DNA of 64,000 nt from JAHWJR01 sp035942035. GTDB lineage: Bacteria > Actinomycetota > Acidimicrobiia > Acidimicrobiales > CADCSY01. Of the stretch, positions 34,356 through 42,280 are shown one piece after another. The notes below the pieces were generated by a model, which saw nothing but the letters and a program-made list of their open reading frames with translations, was not told where the DNA came from and made no database searches. The position numbers and the translations under genes were made by a program. Location: NCBI GenBank assembly GCA_035942035.1, contig DASZDK010000023.1, forward strand, positions 1 to 64,000, written 5' to 3'. The first letter of the stretch is position 1; each line of letters begins with the position of its first letter.

Positions 34356-35204
34356 GTGCTCAAGGCGTTGGCGCGCGAGTGGCGCGAGGACCGCGTCACC
34401 GGCCTGGCCGCGGAAGTCGCCTTCTTCTCCATGCTGGCGCTGTTCCCCACGCTGCTGGCCACGGCCGCCGCCCTCGGCTCGCTCGGCAACCTGGTCGGCG
34501 GTGAGCTGGCGGCCAAGGCCCAGAACACGGTGCTCACCGCCCTCGACCGGGTCTTCACCGACAATGCCTCCGAGGTGCTGGAGGCGGTGCAGGGCCTGTT
34601 CACCGAACGTCGCCCGGGGCTGCTGACCCTGGGCACCGTCGGCGCCCTGTTCGCCGCCTCCCGCGGGTTCGTGGGGGTGATCCGGGCCCTCGACGAGGCC
34701 TACGACCTGGAGGAGCGCCGGACGTGGTTCGCCATCATCCCCAGTGCCGTGGTCCTGGCGCTGGGCAGCGTGCTGGTGGCCGTGGTGATGCTGGCCACGC
34801 TCGTGCTCGGGCCCCTGCTCGGCGGTGGGCAGGAGGTGGCCGACGCCATCGGCCTGGGTGACGCCTTCGCCTTCTTCTGGGAGCTGCTCCGGGCGCCCTT
34901 CGCCTTCGCGGTGCTGGTCCTGTGGGCCACCGCGTTGTACCGCCTCGCTCCCGACCATCGCACCGCCTGGCGCCGGCATCTCCCCGGCGCGGTGCTGGCG
35001 TCGACGCTGTGGCTGCTCGTCTCGCTGGGGTTCCGCCTCTACCTGCGGGTGGCGGCGAACGGCAACGAGATCTTCGGTGTCCTCGGCGGCACCCTGACCC
35101 TGCTGGTGTGGCTCTACGCCCTGGGTGTGGGCCTCATCGTCGGCGGAGAGCTGAACTCCATCCTCATCCGGCGCCGGGAGGCCCGAGACGCAGCCGCTGT
35201 CTGA
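34356..35204 (+). CDS. YihY/BrkB family inner membrane protein
   Basis: This protein of about 282 aa has the YihY pattern of six membrane helices. Hallmarks are VTGLAAEVAFFSMLALFPTL, LLTLGTVGALFAASRGFVGV, RALDEAYDLEERRTW, LYRLAPDHRTAWRRHLPGAV and FGVLGGTLTLLVWLYALGV, followed by GGELNSIL. The name ribonuclease BN is historical; the family has no proven enzymatic role and may transport or shape the envelope. The start is uncertain: GTG 34356 fits the homology, while upstream in-frame starts would overlap the previous gene. Confidence 0.85.
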   Translation: MLKALAREWREDRVTGLAAEVAFFSMLALFPTLLATAAALGSLGNLVGGELAAKAQNTVLTALDRVFTDNASEVLEAVQGLFTERRPGLLTLGTVGALFAASRGFVGVIRALDEAYDLEERRTWFAIIPSAVVLALGSVLVAVVMLATLVLGPLLGGGQEVADAIGLGDAFAFFWELLRAPFAFAVLVLWATALYRLAPDHRTAWRRHLPGAVLASTLWLLVSLGFRLYLRVAANGNEIFGVLGGTLTLLVWLYALGVGLIVGGELNSILIRRREARDAAAV

Positions 35205-35214
35205 GGCCATCGCC

Positions 35215-36396
35215 GTGCGCAACGGCGTTAGCGTCGGGACCGTGGACGGGCGGGAGACGTGGTTGGCCGTGGCCGAGGGCCTGCTCTCGCAACCGACGGC
35301 GCCGTTGCTGGAGGAGCTCCCCGCCGCCGCGGTGATGGCCTTCGCCGAGGCCCGCCCCGGCCTGTCCGCCGGGCGGGACGCCGCCGGCAACGTGGTCGTG
35401 CGCTACGAGGGCGAGGGCGCCGATCTCGACCGACCGCTGGTGCTGGTGGCCCACCTCGACCACCCCGGCTTTGCGGTCAGCGCCGTGGCCGGCGACACGG
35501 CCACGCTCGAGTTCCGGGGCGGCCTGGCGGCAGCCGACGCCGTGGCCGGCTCCCCCGTGGAGTTCTTCCGCCCCGGCTGCGCCGAGGCCGTAGGGCACGG
35601 CGAGCTGGTGGCGGCCGAGGCGCACGAGCGCCGCCTGAAGGGCGCCACCGCCCGGGTGGTCGACGGCGCCGCCGAGCCCGGAGGCTTCGCCATGTGGCGA
35701 TTCCCCGGCTTCGCCGTGGACGACGACCGCATCAGCGGGCGCGTGTGCGACGACCTGCTGGGCGCCGCCGTGGTGCTGTGCGCCCTCGACGAGCTGGCCC
35801 GCCGACGCCCGGCCGGCACCGCGGTGTGGGGGCTGTTCACCCGGGCCGAGGAGATCGGCTTCCTCGGCGCGCTCGAAGCCATCCGCCTGCGGACGGTGCC
35901 GCGCCGAGCTCGGGTCCTGTCGCTGGAGTGCTCCAAGGCGCTGGCCGACGCTCCCCAGGGCGGAGGCGTCATCGTGCGGGTGGGCGACCGCACCAGCATC
36001 TTCGACCCCGGCCTCACCGCCGCCCTGGTCCGGGCCGCCGGCGAGGTGGCCGGCGCCGACCCCGCCTTCCGCTGGCAGCGCAAGCTCATGGACGGCGGCA
36101 CCTGCGAAGCCAGCGCCTTCTGCGCCTGCGGGTACCAGGCGTCGGGGCTGGCCCTACCGCTCGGCAACTACCACAACGGGCTCGACCGTGGCGCTGGCGT
36201 CGGGCCCGAGCACGTGAGGGTCGACGACTACGTGGCCGGCGTGCGCCTGGCCACCGAGCTGGCGCTCTCCCCCCACCTGCTCGACGGCGCCGACGGCGGC
36301 GACGAGCCGCCGGCATGGCTGCGCCGCCACCAGGACCGGGCCCGGGCCGAGCTGGCCGCCGACGCGCCGGCGGCGCTGGCGGCCGAGAAGGTGTGA
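35215..36396 (+). CDS. M42/M28-type zinc aminopeptidase-like protein
   Basis: This 393-aa protein resembles the M42 glutamyl aminopeptidase group. It has LVLVAHLDHPGFAVSAV with metal-ligand histidine and aspartate, a small inserted beta domain, GRVCDDLLGAAVVLCALDEL (bridging aspartate), VWGLFTRAEEIGFLGALEAI (the catalytic glutamates), VLSLECSKALADAP, and ALPLGNYHNGLDRG near the C terminus with the last histidine. It is cytosolic. The start is either GTG 35215 or an internal GTG at 35242. Substrate unknown. Confidence 0.82.
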   Translation: MRNGVSVGTVDGRETWLAVAEGLLSQPTAPLLEELPAAAVMAFAEARPGLSAGRDAAGNVVVRYEGEGADLDRPLVLVAHLDHPGFAVSAVAGDTATLEFRGGLAAADAVAGSPVEFFRPGCAEAVGHGELVAAEAHERRLKGATARVVDGAAEPGGFAMWRFPGFAVDDDRISGRVCDDLLGAAVVLCALDELARRRPAGTAVWGLFTRAEEIGFLGALEAIRLRTVPRRARVLSLECSKALADAPQGGGVIVRVGDRTSIFDPGLTAALVRAAGEVAGADPAFRWQRKLMDGGTCEASAFCACGYQASGLALPLGNYHNGLDRGAGVGPEHVRVDDYVAGVRLATELALSPHLLDGADGGDEPPAWLRRHQDRARAELAADAPAALAAEKV

Positions 36397-36399
36397 GCC

Positions 36400-37233
36400 G
36401 TGCCCGAGTTGCCGGAGATGCAGGCGCTGGCCGAGCGGCTCCACGCCGCGGTGGCCGGTGGTCAGCTCCAGGGGCTGCAGCCGCTGTCGTTCTCGGCGCT
36501 CAAGACGGTCGTGCCCGACCCGGCGTCGCTGGTTGGTCGCACCGTGGAGGAGGTCGGTCGTCGGGGCAAGTACCTGGTGTGCTCGCTCGGTGGTCCCCGG
36601 ATCCTGATCCATCTGTCCCAGGGCGGACGGGTCGACCTGGAGGACCCGCCCAAGACCACCCGGCCCCGCAACGGAGTGCTGCGGGTGAGCGTCGCCGGCC
36701 GGCCGTCGGTCCTGGTCAAGGAGTTCGGCACCGAGCGCAAAGCCGCCTGGTGGGTGCTGGCCGAGGGCGACGACGGCCCGCTGGCCCGGCTCGGCCCCGA
36801 GGTGGGCAGCCCCGCCTTCGCCGAGCTGGTCCGCACCGGCGACGACACCCGCCGGGTGCACACCATCCTGCGCGACCAGCGCACGGTGGCAGGCACGGGG
36901 CGGGGCTACACCGACGACGCCCTGCACCGGGCCGGGCTGTCGCCCTACGCCACGCTGGCATCGCTCGACGCCGAGCAGCGCCGGCGCCTGGTGGGCGCCG
37001 TGGAGGAGGTCCTGGTCGAGGGGCTGCAGGCCGAGCGGCGGCGGCACGGCGGGCTGCCGGCCAAGGTGGGCGACCACTGGGTCGTCCACGGGCGGGCGGG
37101 CCAACCGTGCCCCGCCTGTGGCGACACCCTGCGCCGGGTCTCCTACGAGAGCTACGAGGTCACCTACTGCCCCGCCTGCCAGACCGGAGGCCGGGTCCTG
37201 GCCGACCGCCGCCTGTCCCGGCTCTTGAAATGA
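36400..37233 (+). CDS. Fpg/Nei family DNA glycosylase-lyase
   Basis: This 277-aa base-excision repair enzyme starts with the catalytic N terminus PELPEMQALAERL, where Pro2 and Glu3 act after removal of the first residue. Next come KYLVCSLGGPRILIHLSQGG (lysine loop), a H2TH region around RVHTILRDQRTVAGTGRGYTDDALH (split) and a C-terminal zinc finger with CPACGDTLRRVSY and YCPACQTGGR. The GTG at 36400 gives exactly the needed proline at position 2. Whether it prefers 8-oxoguanine or oxidised pyrimidines is not clear. Confidence 0.9.
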   Translation: MPELPEMQALAERLHAAVAGGQLQGLQPLSFSALKTVVPDPASLVGRTVEEVGRRGKYLVCSLGGPRILIHLSQGGRVDLEDPPKTTRPRNGVLRVSVAGRPSVLVKEFGTERKAAWWVLAEGDDGPLARLGPEVGSPAFAELVRTGDDTRRVHTILRDQRTVAGTGRGYTDDALHRAGLSPYATLASLDAEQRRRLVGAVEEVLVEGLQAERRRHGGLPAKVGDHWVVHGRAGQPCPACGDTLRRVSYESYEVTYCPACQTGGRVLADRRLSRLLK

Positions 37234-37240
37234 GGTGGTG

Positions 37241-37801
37241 ATGGACGACGCCCCCGTCGCCGGCCGGCTCCTCGTCGCCCTGCCGGTGCTGGCCGACCCC
37301 AACTTCGCCCGCACGGTGGTGCTGGTGCTCGCCCACGACGAGGACGAGGGCGCGCTCGGCGTGATCCTCAACCGGCCCAGCCACACGTCGGTGGACGAAC
37401 CCCTGCCCCAGTGGGGACCGCTGGCGGCCGACCCGGCGGTCGTGTTCGTGGGCGGCCCGGTGGGCGACAGCGCCGCCATCGGCCTGGCGCGCAGCGACAC
37501 CGCCGGGCCCACCGAGGGGTGGTCGCCCATCCTCGGCCATCTGGGCACGTTCGACCTGGCCACCGGCCCCGACCGGGTGGCGGCCGGCATCGAGACGGTG
37601 CGGGTGTTCTCTGGCTACGCCGGCTGGGGCCCGGGCCAGCTCGAGGCCGAGATCGACGAGGGGGCGTGGCTGGTCGTCGACGGTGCCCCCGACGACGTGC
37701 TGTGTGCCCACCCCGAGAATCTGTGGCGCCTGGTCCTGCGCCGCCAGGGCGGCCGGATCGCCTGGTTGGCCAACGTGCCCGTCAACCTCCGGGACAACTG
37801 A
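37241..37801 (+). CDS. UPF0301 family protein (YqgE/AlgH)
   Basis: This 186-aa cytosolic protein matches the YqgE/AlgH family: AGRLLVALPVLADPNFARTV, LVLAHDEDEGALGVILNRPS, VFVGGPVGDSAAIGLAR, RVFSGYAGWGPGQLEAEI and the closing WRLVLRRQGGRIAWLANVP. A GAGGTGGTG sequence precedes the ATG at 37241. The biochemical function is unknown. It sits between the glycosylase and a DNA ligase, seven bases from the ligase start. Confidence 0.92.
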   Translation: MDDAPVAGRLLVALPVLADPNFARTVVLVLAHDEDEGALGVILNRPSHTSVDEPLPQWGPLAADPAVVFVGGPVGDSAAIGLARSDTAGPTEGWSPILGHLGTFDLATGPDRVAAGIETVRVFSGYAGWGPGQLEAEIDEGAWLVVDGAPDDVLCAHPENLWRLVLRRQGGRIAWLANVPVNLRDN

Positions 37802-37808
37802 GCGAGTC

Positions 37809-38894
37809 GTGGAGCTCCCCGTCGTGCCGCCGGTCGCCCCCATGCTGGCCAAGCTGGTCCGGGAGCTGCCGACCGCCGCCGGCATGCGCTACGAGCCCAA
37901 GTGGGACGGCTTCCGCTGCATCGTGTTCCGCGACGGCGACGAGGTCGAGCTGGCCAGCCGCAACGAGCGCCCCCTGACCCGCTACTTCCCCGAGCTGCCG
38001 GCGCCGCTGCGCGCCGCTCTGCCCGAGCGGGCGGTGGTCGACGGCGAGATCGTGATCGCCGGCGTCAAGGGGCTCGACTTCGACGCCCTGCTCCAGCGCA
38101 TCCATCCCGCCGTCTCCCGCATCAACAGCCTGGCCGAGCAGACCCCGGCGTCGTTCGTGGCCTTCGACGTGCTCGCCGTGGGTGACGACGACCTGCGGGG
38201 GCGGCCGTTCTCCGAACGCCGGTCGGTGCTGGAGGAGGCGGTGGGCGCCGGTCCCCCACCGGTGCACCTGACCCCGCTGACCACCGACGTCCAGGTGGCC
38301 CGCGACTGGTTCACCCGCTTCGAGGGCGCCGGGCTCGACGGCGTCATCGCCAAGCCAGCCGACCTCGCCTACGTCGAGGGCAAGCGGGTGATGCTCAAGG
38401 TCAAGCACGAGCGCACCGCCGACTGCGTGGTCGCCGGCTTCCGCTGGCACAAGGACGGCGACGGTGTGGGCTCGCTGCTGCTGGGGCTCTACGACGAAGC
38501 CGGCACCCTGCACCACGTGGGGGTGGCCACCTCCTTCACCGCCGCCCGGCGCCGGGCGCTGGTCGACGAGGTGGCCCCGCTGCGCGAGGCCGCGCTCGAC
38601 GGGCACCCGTGGCGGAGCTGGGCCGAGGCTGAGTCCGAGCGCTCAGGCGGCGGCGAGGGCGGGCAGCGGATGCCCGGCGGGACGTCCCGGTGGAACGCCG
38701 GCAAGAACGCCGCCTGGGAGCCCCTGCGCCCGGAGCGGGTGGCCGAGGTGTCCTACGACAACCTCCAGGGCGACCGCTTCCGCCACGCCACCCACCTGGT
38801 CCGCTGGCGGCCCGACCGCGAGCCGTCCTCGTGCACCTACGCACAGCTCGACCGGCCCGTCCCCGAGGAGCTGGCCCGGGCCCTGGGCGCCTGA
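37809..38894 (+). CDS. ATP-dependent DNA ligase (LigC-like)
   Basis: This 361-aa ligase seals nicks with ATP. Motif I is MRYEPKWDGFRCIVF, with the AMP-binding lysine; further motifs are ASRNERPLTRYFPEL, VVDGEIVIAGVKGLDFDALL, FVAFDVLAVGDDDLRGRPF, EGAGLDGVIAKPADLAYVEG (motif IV) and MLKVKHERTADCVVAGFRW (motif V), followed by an OB-fold. It matches the stand-alone LigC-type ligases of actinobacteria. The facing gene nine bases away encodes an LigD-type polymerase, suggesting a shared role in end joining or gap repair. No Ku gene is visible in the window. Confidence 0.93.
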   Translation: MELPVVPPVAPMLAKLVRELPTAAGMRYEPKWDGFRCIVFRDGDEVELASRNERPLTRYFPELPAPLRAALPERAVVDGEIVIAGVKGLDFDALLQRIHPAVSRINSLAEQTPASFVAFDVLAVGDDDLRGRPFSERRSVLEEAVGAGPPPVHLTPLTTDVQVARDWFTRFEGAGLDGVIAKPADLAYVEGKRVMLKVKHERTADCVVAGFRWHKDGDGVGSLLLGLYDEAGTLHHVGVATSFTAARRRALVDEVAPLREAALDGHPWRSWAEAESERSGGGEGGQRMPGGTSRWNAGKNAAWEPLRPERVAEVSYDNLQGDRFRHATHLVRWRPDREPSSCTYAQLDRPVPEELARALGA

Positions 38895-38902
38895 GTGGGC
38901 CG

Positions 38903-39913
38903 TCAGCGCTTGCGTGCCCGGCTGGGCTGGACCCGCTTGGGCTCCCCCCGCTGCTTGGGGAAGTTCGGAGGCCACGGCGCGTCGCCCAGCCCCTGGGCCT
39001 CGTCCTCGGCGGCCAGGTCGAGCAGGGCGTCGAGGGAGTAGGCGACGTCATCGATGCCGGCGCCCAGGTCGCCCCGCTCGGCGTAGCGGGCCGGCACCGT
39101 GGCCAGGGTGAGCTCGGCCGGCTCCACGTTCGCCACCTCCTGCCACTCCAGGGGGCACGAGACCCGCCCCTCGGGGTTGGCTCGCACCGAGTAGGCCGAG
39201 GCCACCGTGCGGTCGCGGGCGTTCTGGTTGTAGTCGAGGAACACCTTGTCGCCGCGCTCCTCCTTCCACCACTTGGAGGTGGCCAGCTCGGGGAGGCGCC
39301 GCTCGACCTCCCGGGCCAGGGCCAGCGCCGCCCGCCGCACCTCGAGGAAGTCCCAGCGGGGCTCGATGCGCACGTTGACGTGGATGCCCCGGCCGCCCGA
39401 CGTCTTGGGCCAGCCGACCAGGCCGCCGCGCTCGGCCAACACCTCGCGCACCTCCAGGGCGACCCGGCGCACGGCGTCGAAGGGGCGTCCGGGCTGGGGG
39501 TCGAGGTCGACCCGCAGCTCGTCGGGATGGTCCAGGTCGCCTCGGCGCACGGCCCACGGGTTGAGGTCCAGGCAGCCAGCGTTGGCCGCCCAGGCCAGGT
39601 GGGCCACGTCGGTGGGGCACAGCTCCTCGGCCGTGCGCCCGCTGGGAAAGGCGACGGTCACCGTCTCCAGCCACTCGGGCCGCGACGCCGGGACCCGCTT
39701 CTGGTAGAAGAAGTCGCCCTCCGCGCCGTCGGGGTAGCGCTTGAGCACGGTCGGTCGCTCGTAGACGCCCCGCAGGGCGCCCTCGCCCACCGCCAGGTAG
39801 TAATGGACGAGGTCGAGCTTGGTCTCGCCCCGGACCGAGAAGAACACCTTGGACGGGTTGGTGACGGTCACCGCCCGGCCGTCGACCTCGACCTCGGCCG
39901 TCTCCTTGGCCAT
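38903..39913 (-). CDS. LigD-type DNA polymerase/primase domain protein
   Basis: This 336-aa protein is an archaeo-eukaryotic primase-like polymerase of the LigD POL type. It contains VTNPSKVFFSVRGETKLDLV, VLKRYPDGAEGDFFYQKRVP, ELRVDLDPQPGRPFDAV with the catalytic acidic pair, GLVGWPKTSGGRGIHVNVRI and KVFLDYNQNARDRTVASAYS. The C-terminal part is short and basic. Such enzymes fill gaps at double-strand breaks, often adding ribonucleotides. The gene converges on the DNA ligase with an eight-base gap. ATG 39913 is preferred over 39925. Confidence 0.93.
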   Translation of the reverse strand: MAKETAEVEVDGRAVTVTNPSKVFFSVRGETKLDLVHYYLAVGEGALRGVYERPTVLKRYPDGAEGDFFYQKRVPASRPEWLETVTVAFPSGRTAEELCPTDVAHLAWAANAGCLDLNPWAVRRGDLDHPDELRVDLDPQPGRPFDAVRRVALEVREVLAERGGLVGWPKTSGGRGIHVNVRIEPRWDFLEVRRAALALAREVERRLPELATSKWWKEERGDKVFLDYNQNARDRTVASAYSVRANPEGRVSCPLEWQEVANVEPAELTLATVPARYAERGDLGAGIDDVAYSLDALLDLAAEDEAQGLGDAPWPPNFPKQRGEPKRVQPSRARKR

Positions 39914-39959
39914 GACCGAGAGCATCCCACGCCGGCACCGCCGGCGGGCGCCCGGGGCC

Positions 39960-40982
39960 CTACGCCCCCTCGGCGACCTCGGGGCGGGCGCCGGCGCCGG
40001 CTCCCTCGAACGCCGCTGCCTTGACCCCTCGACGGGCGAGCTCGGCCAGGAACGGCACCGGCTGGGCCAGCTCGGCCAGGCCGGCGGCGCCCCGGCGGAG
40101 CAGGGTGTCCTCGCCCACCGCCACCGCCGTCACCGCCGCGACCACGCCGGCGGCCACCGCCGGGCGGTCGATGGCGCCGAGGACGGCGACGTCACGAGCG
40201 GCGCCGCGACGGCCCCGCACCTCCACCCGCACCGCACCGACCTGGCCCTCGCGATGGGGAGGTCGCAGCATGGGCAGGTTGGCGGTGAGGCGATCACGGC
40301 GGTTGGCCCCCGTCCGGGCGGTGACGCGGGCCACGGCGGGGAACGCCGGCACCAGCAGCAGGGCGTCGGGCGCTCCCGCCCGGTAACAGTCCTCGCCGCC
40401 CACCGGGTCGGGGAACCAGCACAGCTCGCGGCCCGAACCTGCCCGGCGCCGGACCCAGGCGCCGTCGCGCCAGTCGAGGGCCTCCCCCCGCAGTGCCCGG
40501 TGGTGCTGGCGGGCACAGGCCGGCCCGCCGGTGCCCACCTTGGCCACGTGCACCTCGTCGATCACGTCGAAGGTGGCGGCGGCGTGGAGGGCGAGCACGC
40601 AGCTGAGCCCGGGGGCGAAGCCGGCGCCCACCACCACGGTCCGGTCTCGGTCCCGGGCGTCGCCGTCGAGATCGAGCAGGCCGCGCACGTCGTCGACGTC
40701 GTCCGACAGCGACACCACCGAGGTGCCGGCCTCGATCAGCTGCTGGGCCAGCGGACGGTGCTCCCCCGAGACCAGGGCCAGCACGGCGACGTCGGCGCCG
40801 GCGCTCCAGCTGCCGGTCTCGCCGGCGGCCACGCGGCCGGGCTCGCCGACCATCGCCGCCACCCGGGCGGCCCGTTCGGCGTCGGCGTCGGCCACCACCA
40901 CCCGCTCCACCTCGGGCGTCGAGGCGAGCTGGCGGACGGCCCGGGCACCCACCGCGCCCGCGCCCAGGACTGCGACCCGCAC
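39960..40982 (-). CDS. NAD(P)-binding protein, saccharopine dehydrogenase-like
   Basis: This 340-aa protein opens with a Rossmann motif (VAVLGAGAVGARAVRQLA) and ADADAERAARVAAMV, the nucleotide ribose-binding region, followed by VVSLSDDVDDVRGLLDLD and VVVGAGFAPGLSCVLALHAA. The latter is typical of the saccharopine dehydrogenase-like family, whose members act on amino acids or lipids. A substrate loop HVAKVGTGGPACARQHHRAL looks diagnostic, but I cannot name the reaction. It is followed after three bases by a gene for a 46-aa protein on the same strand, upstream of it. Confidence 0.8.
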   Translation of the reverse strand: MRVAVLGAGAVGARAVRQLASTPEVERVVVADADAERAARVAAMVGEPGRVAAGETGSWSAGADVAVLALVSGEHRPLAQQLIEAGTSVVSLSDDVDDVRGLLDLDGDARDRDRTVVVGAGFAPGLSCVLALHAAATFDVIDEVHVAKVGTGGPACARQHHRALRGEALDWRDGAWVRRRAGSGRELCWFPDPVGGEDCYRAGAPDALLLVPAFPAVARVTARTGANRRDRLTANLPMLRPPHREGQVGAVRVEVRGRRGAARDVAVLGAIDRPAVAAGVVAAVTAVAVGEDTLLRRGAAGLAELAQPVPFLAELARRGVKAAAFEGAGAGARPEVAEGA

Positions 40983-40985
40983 GGG

Positions 40986-41126
40986 CTAGCGGAAGTCGGG
41001 GCCGGAGAGCTCCCTCCACCCACCGCTCTGGGGAGGAACCCCTCCCGTGCCACGCAGGCGCAGCACGCCGGCGATCACACCGGTGACTCCGAGGGCAAGC
41101 AGGCAACGGCGCAAGAAGCTCATCAT
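40986..41126 (-). CDS. Small 46-aa membrane protein with GGWREL end
   Basis: The short protein has one hydrophobic helix (RRCLLALGVTGVIAGVLRL) followed by a proline-glycine turn and the C-terminal string QSGGWRELSGPDFR, which looks like a conserved tail rather than random sequence. The start is ATG 41126 or the next ATG at 41123. It has no visible purine-rich ribosome site; instead, the bases just before the start form the 3' edge of a strongly folded leader. It is read together with the NAD(P)-binding protein gene three bases downstream. Function unknown. Confidence 0.55.
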   Translation of the reverse strand: MMSFLRRCLLALGVTGVIAGVLRLRGTGGVPPQSGGWRELSGPDFR

Positions 41127-41236
41127 GGTGGGCCGGCTGGAATCGCACCAGCGATCTCTGCGGCTGCCGGGCGATGCCCGGTCCGACACAGCCCCTCGTC
41201 CACCACTCTCGTACCCCGGACGAGATCGGCCAACCT
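41127..41236 (-). other. Strongly structured leader RNA, tRNA-like in part
   Basis: On the minus strand this 110-base stretch ends CCACC directly before the small gene's ATG. It folds into a T-arm-like hairpin (GCTGG, loop TGCGATT, CCAGC; 41136-41152), a 6-bp hairpin CCGGGC/GCCCGG (41167-41181) closed by a further 5-bp helix (41162-41166 with 41189-41193), a D-arm-like hairpin (41208-41224), and a long-range 7-bp pairing CGATCTC/GAGATCG (41222-41228 with 41152-41158). No anticodon arm with a 7-base loop can be drawn, so it is not a normal tRNA. It may be a leader element, a decayed tRNA, or an unknown RNA. Confidence 0.4.
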
Positions 41237-41242
41237 ACCAGT

Positions 41243-41476
41243 TCACCTGGCCAGCCACGGCCGGCCTGCCGGCTGCCTCAGGAAGAGCAACGCCGGCGGG
41301 AGCCACCCGAGATCGAGCGCGCCGAGGAGGCCCAGGTCCGCTGCGAACACCAAGACGATCGCCGTGGCGAGGACCCACTGGCGGAGGCTCGGCCGCGGCT
41401 GCCGCCAACCGTCTCCCGCTCGTGCAAGGAGGAATCGCCGGGGGTACAGCAGTGCGATGCCCGACAACGACCCCAT
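41243..41476 (-). CDS. Possible small membrane protein, 77 aa
   Basis: This frame encodes IALLYPRRFLLARAGDGW and then a strong membrane helix, QWVLATAIVLVFAADLGLLG, followed by LGWLPPALLFLRQPAGRP. The amino-acid pattern looks like a true small membrane protein. The ATG at 41476 would overlap the divergent ferritin-like gene start by about 20 bases, and a downstream TTG is possible. No known family. It could also be chance, since GC-rich DNA often has open frames. Confidence 0.3.
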   Translation of the reverse strand: MGSLSGIALLYPRRFLLARAGDGWRQPRPSLRQWVLATAIVLVFAADLGLLGALDLGWLPPALLFLRQPAGRPWLAR

Positions 41477-41909
41477 GGACGTACCCGCCGTCCTGAAGCA
41501 GCTGCGCGCCGCTCTCCGCCTCCAGCAGCGCTCCGTGCTCCAGTACACGCTGGCCAGCGGCGGGATCGTGGGCCTCGCCTTCCAGGGGCTGGCCGACCGC
41601 ATCTTCGGCTACGCCGCGGACGAGCTGCGCGACGCCCGCCTGCTGGTGGAGAAGATCGCCGGGTTGGGCGGCGAGCCCTCCACCGACGTCGCTCCACTGC
41701 GCTGGACGGCGGACGCCGACCAGGCGGTGGACTGGCTGATCGAGTCCGAACAGGAGACGATCGCCAGCCTGCACGCCGTCATCCCCGAGACCGGCGAAGA
41801 ACCCCGCTCGGAGGCACTCGAACACCTGATGGAGCACATGATCCTGCGCAAGCAGTCCCAGGTCGACTTCCTGCTGCGCGCCCTTCGCACGGCGGGCGAG
41901 CACCGGTGA
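41457..41909 (+). CDS. Ferritin-like domain protein
   Basis: This 150-aa four-helix protein resembles bacterioferritin/Dps-like ferritin domains: VLKQLRAALRLQQRSVLQYT, GLADRIFGYAADELRDARLL, AVDWLIESEQETIASLHAVI and EALEHLMEHMILRKQSQVDF. Glutamates and a histidine in ESEQETIASLH and EHLMEHM could bind iron, but the usual first-helix glutamate is replaced in RSVLQYTLASG, so a complete ferroxidase centre is doubtful. The start is ATG 41457 or 41475. A purine-rich AAGGAGG lies too far upstream (about 24 bases) to decide. The following gene begins inside its stop codon. Confidence 0.75.
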   Translation: MPDNDPMDVPAVLKQLRAALRLQQRSVLQYTLASGGIVGLAFQGLADRIFGYAADELRDARLLVEKIAGLGGEPSTDVAPLRWTADADQAVDWLIESEQETIASLHAVIPETGEEPRSEALEHLMEHMILRKQSQVDFLLRALRTAGEHR

Positions 41910-42280
41910 ACCGCGATGCTTCACCAGCTCGAAGCCGATCCGACGACTTGGAGCAACTGGTCGCCGAGGCCCGTAGGCGGGTCCAAGCTCCAGATGGCGA
42001 GATCGCTCGTGGACGGGTTCCGAGCACTGGATGCCAAACCGGCTGCCTTCGCCTTCACGCTCCGCCAGCTGGACGACGCTGGCCGGCGCCGGCTGTCCAC
42101 CGTCGACACCGAGCTTCTCGGGGCCTCAGTTGACCCACTGATGTGGGTGCGCCCGGAGGCAGTGATCGCCCACTGCGCTTGCTCTGGACCCATCCGGCCT
42201 CTCGGTGAGGTCCCCGACGCCTGGGCTCCGCTCATCGACGGGGCACGAAGAGCGCCGAGGGACGTGCGGGAGCGGCCGGA
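41906..42280 (+). pseudogene. Probable decayed gene, frameshifted
   Basis: A GTG at 41906 overlaps the stop of the ferritin-like gene, and the frame reads DDLEQLVAEARRRVQAPDGE with codon use typical of this genome. At about 41990-42000 the coding character shifts to another frame: ARSLVDGFRALDAKPAAFAF, TLRQLDDAGRRRLSTVDTEL and SVDPLMWVRPEAVIAHCACS. No stop follows before the convergent YceI gene. I read this as one broken gene with a frameshift; the family is unknown. Confidence 0.35.

Noticed and set aside
41127..41236. Calling the folded leader a selenocysteine or serine-type tRNA
   Set aside because: The T-arm-like hairpin and a long extra arm can be drawn, but no 7-base anticodon loop, no TCA anticodon and an imperfect acceptor stem.
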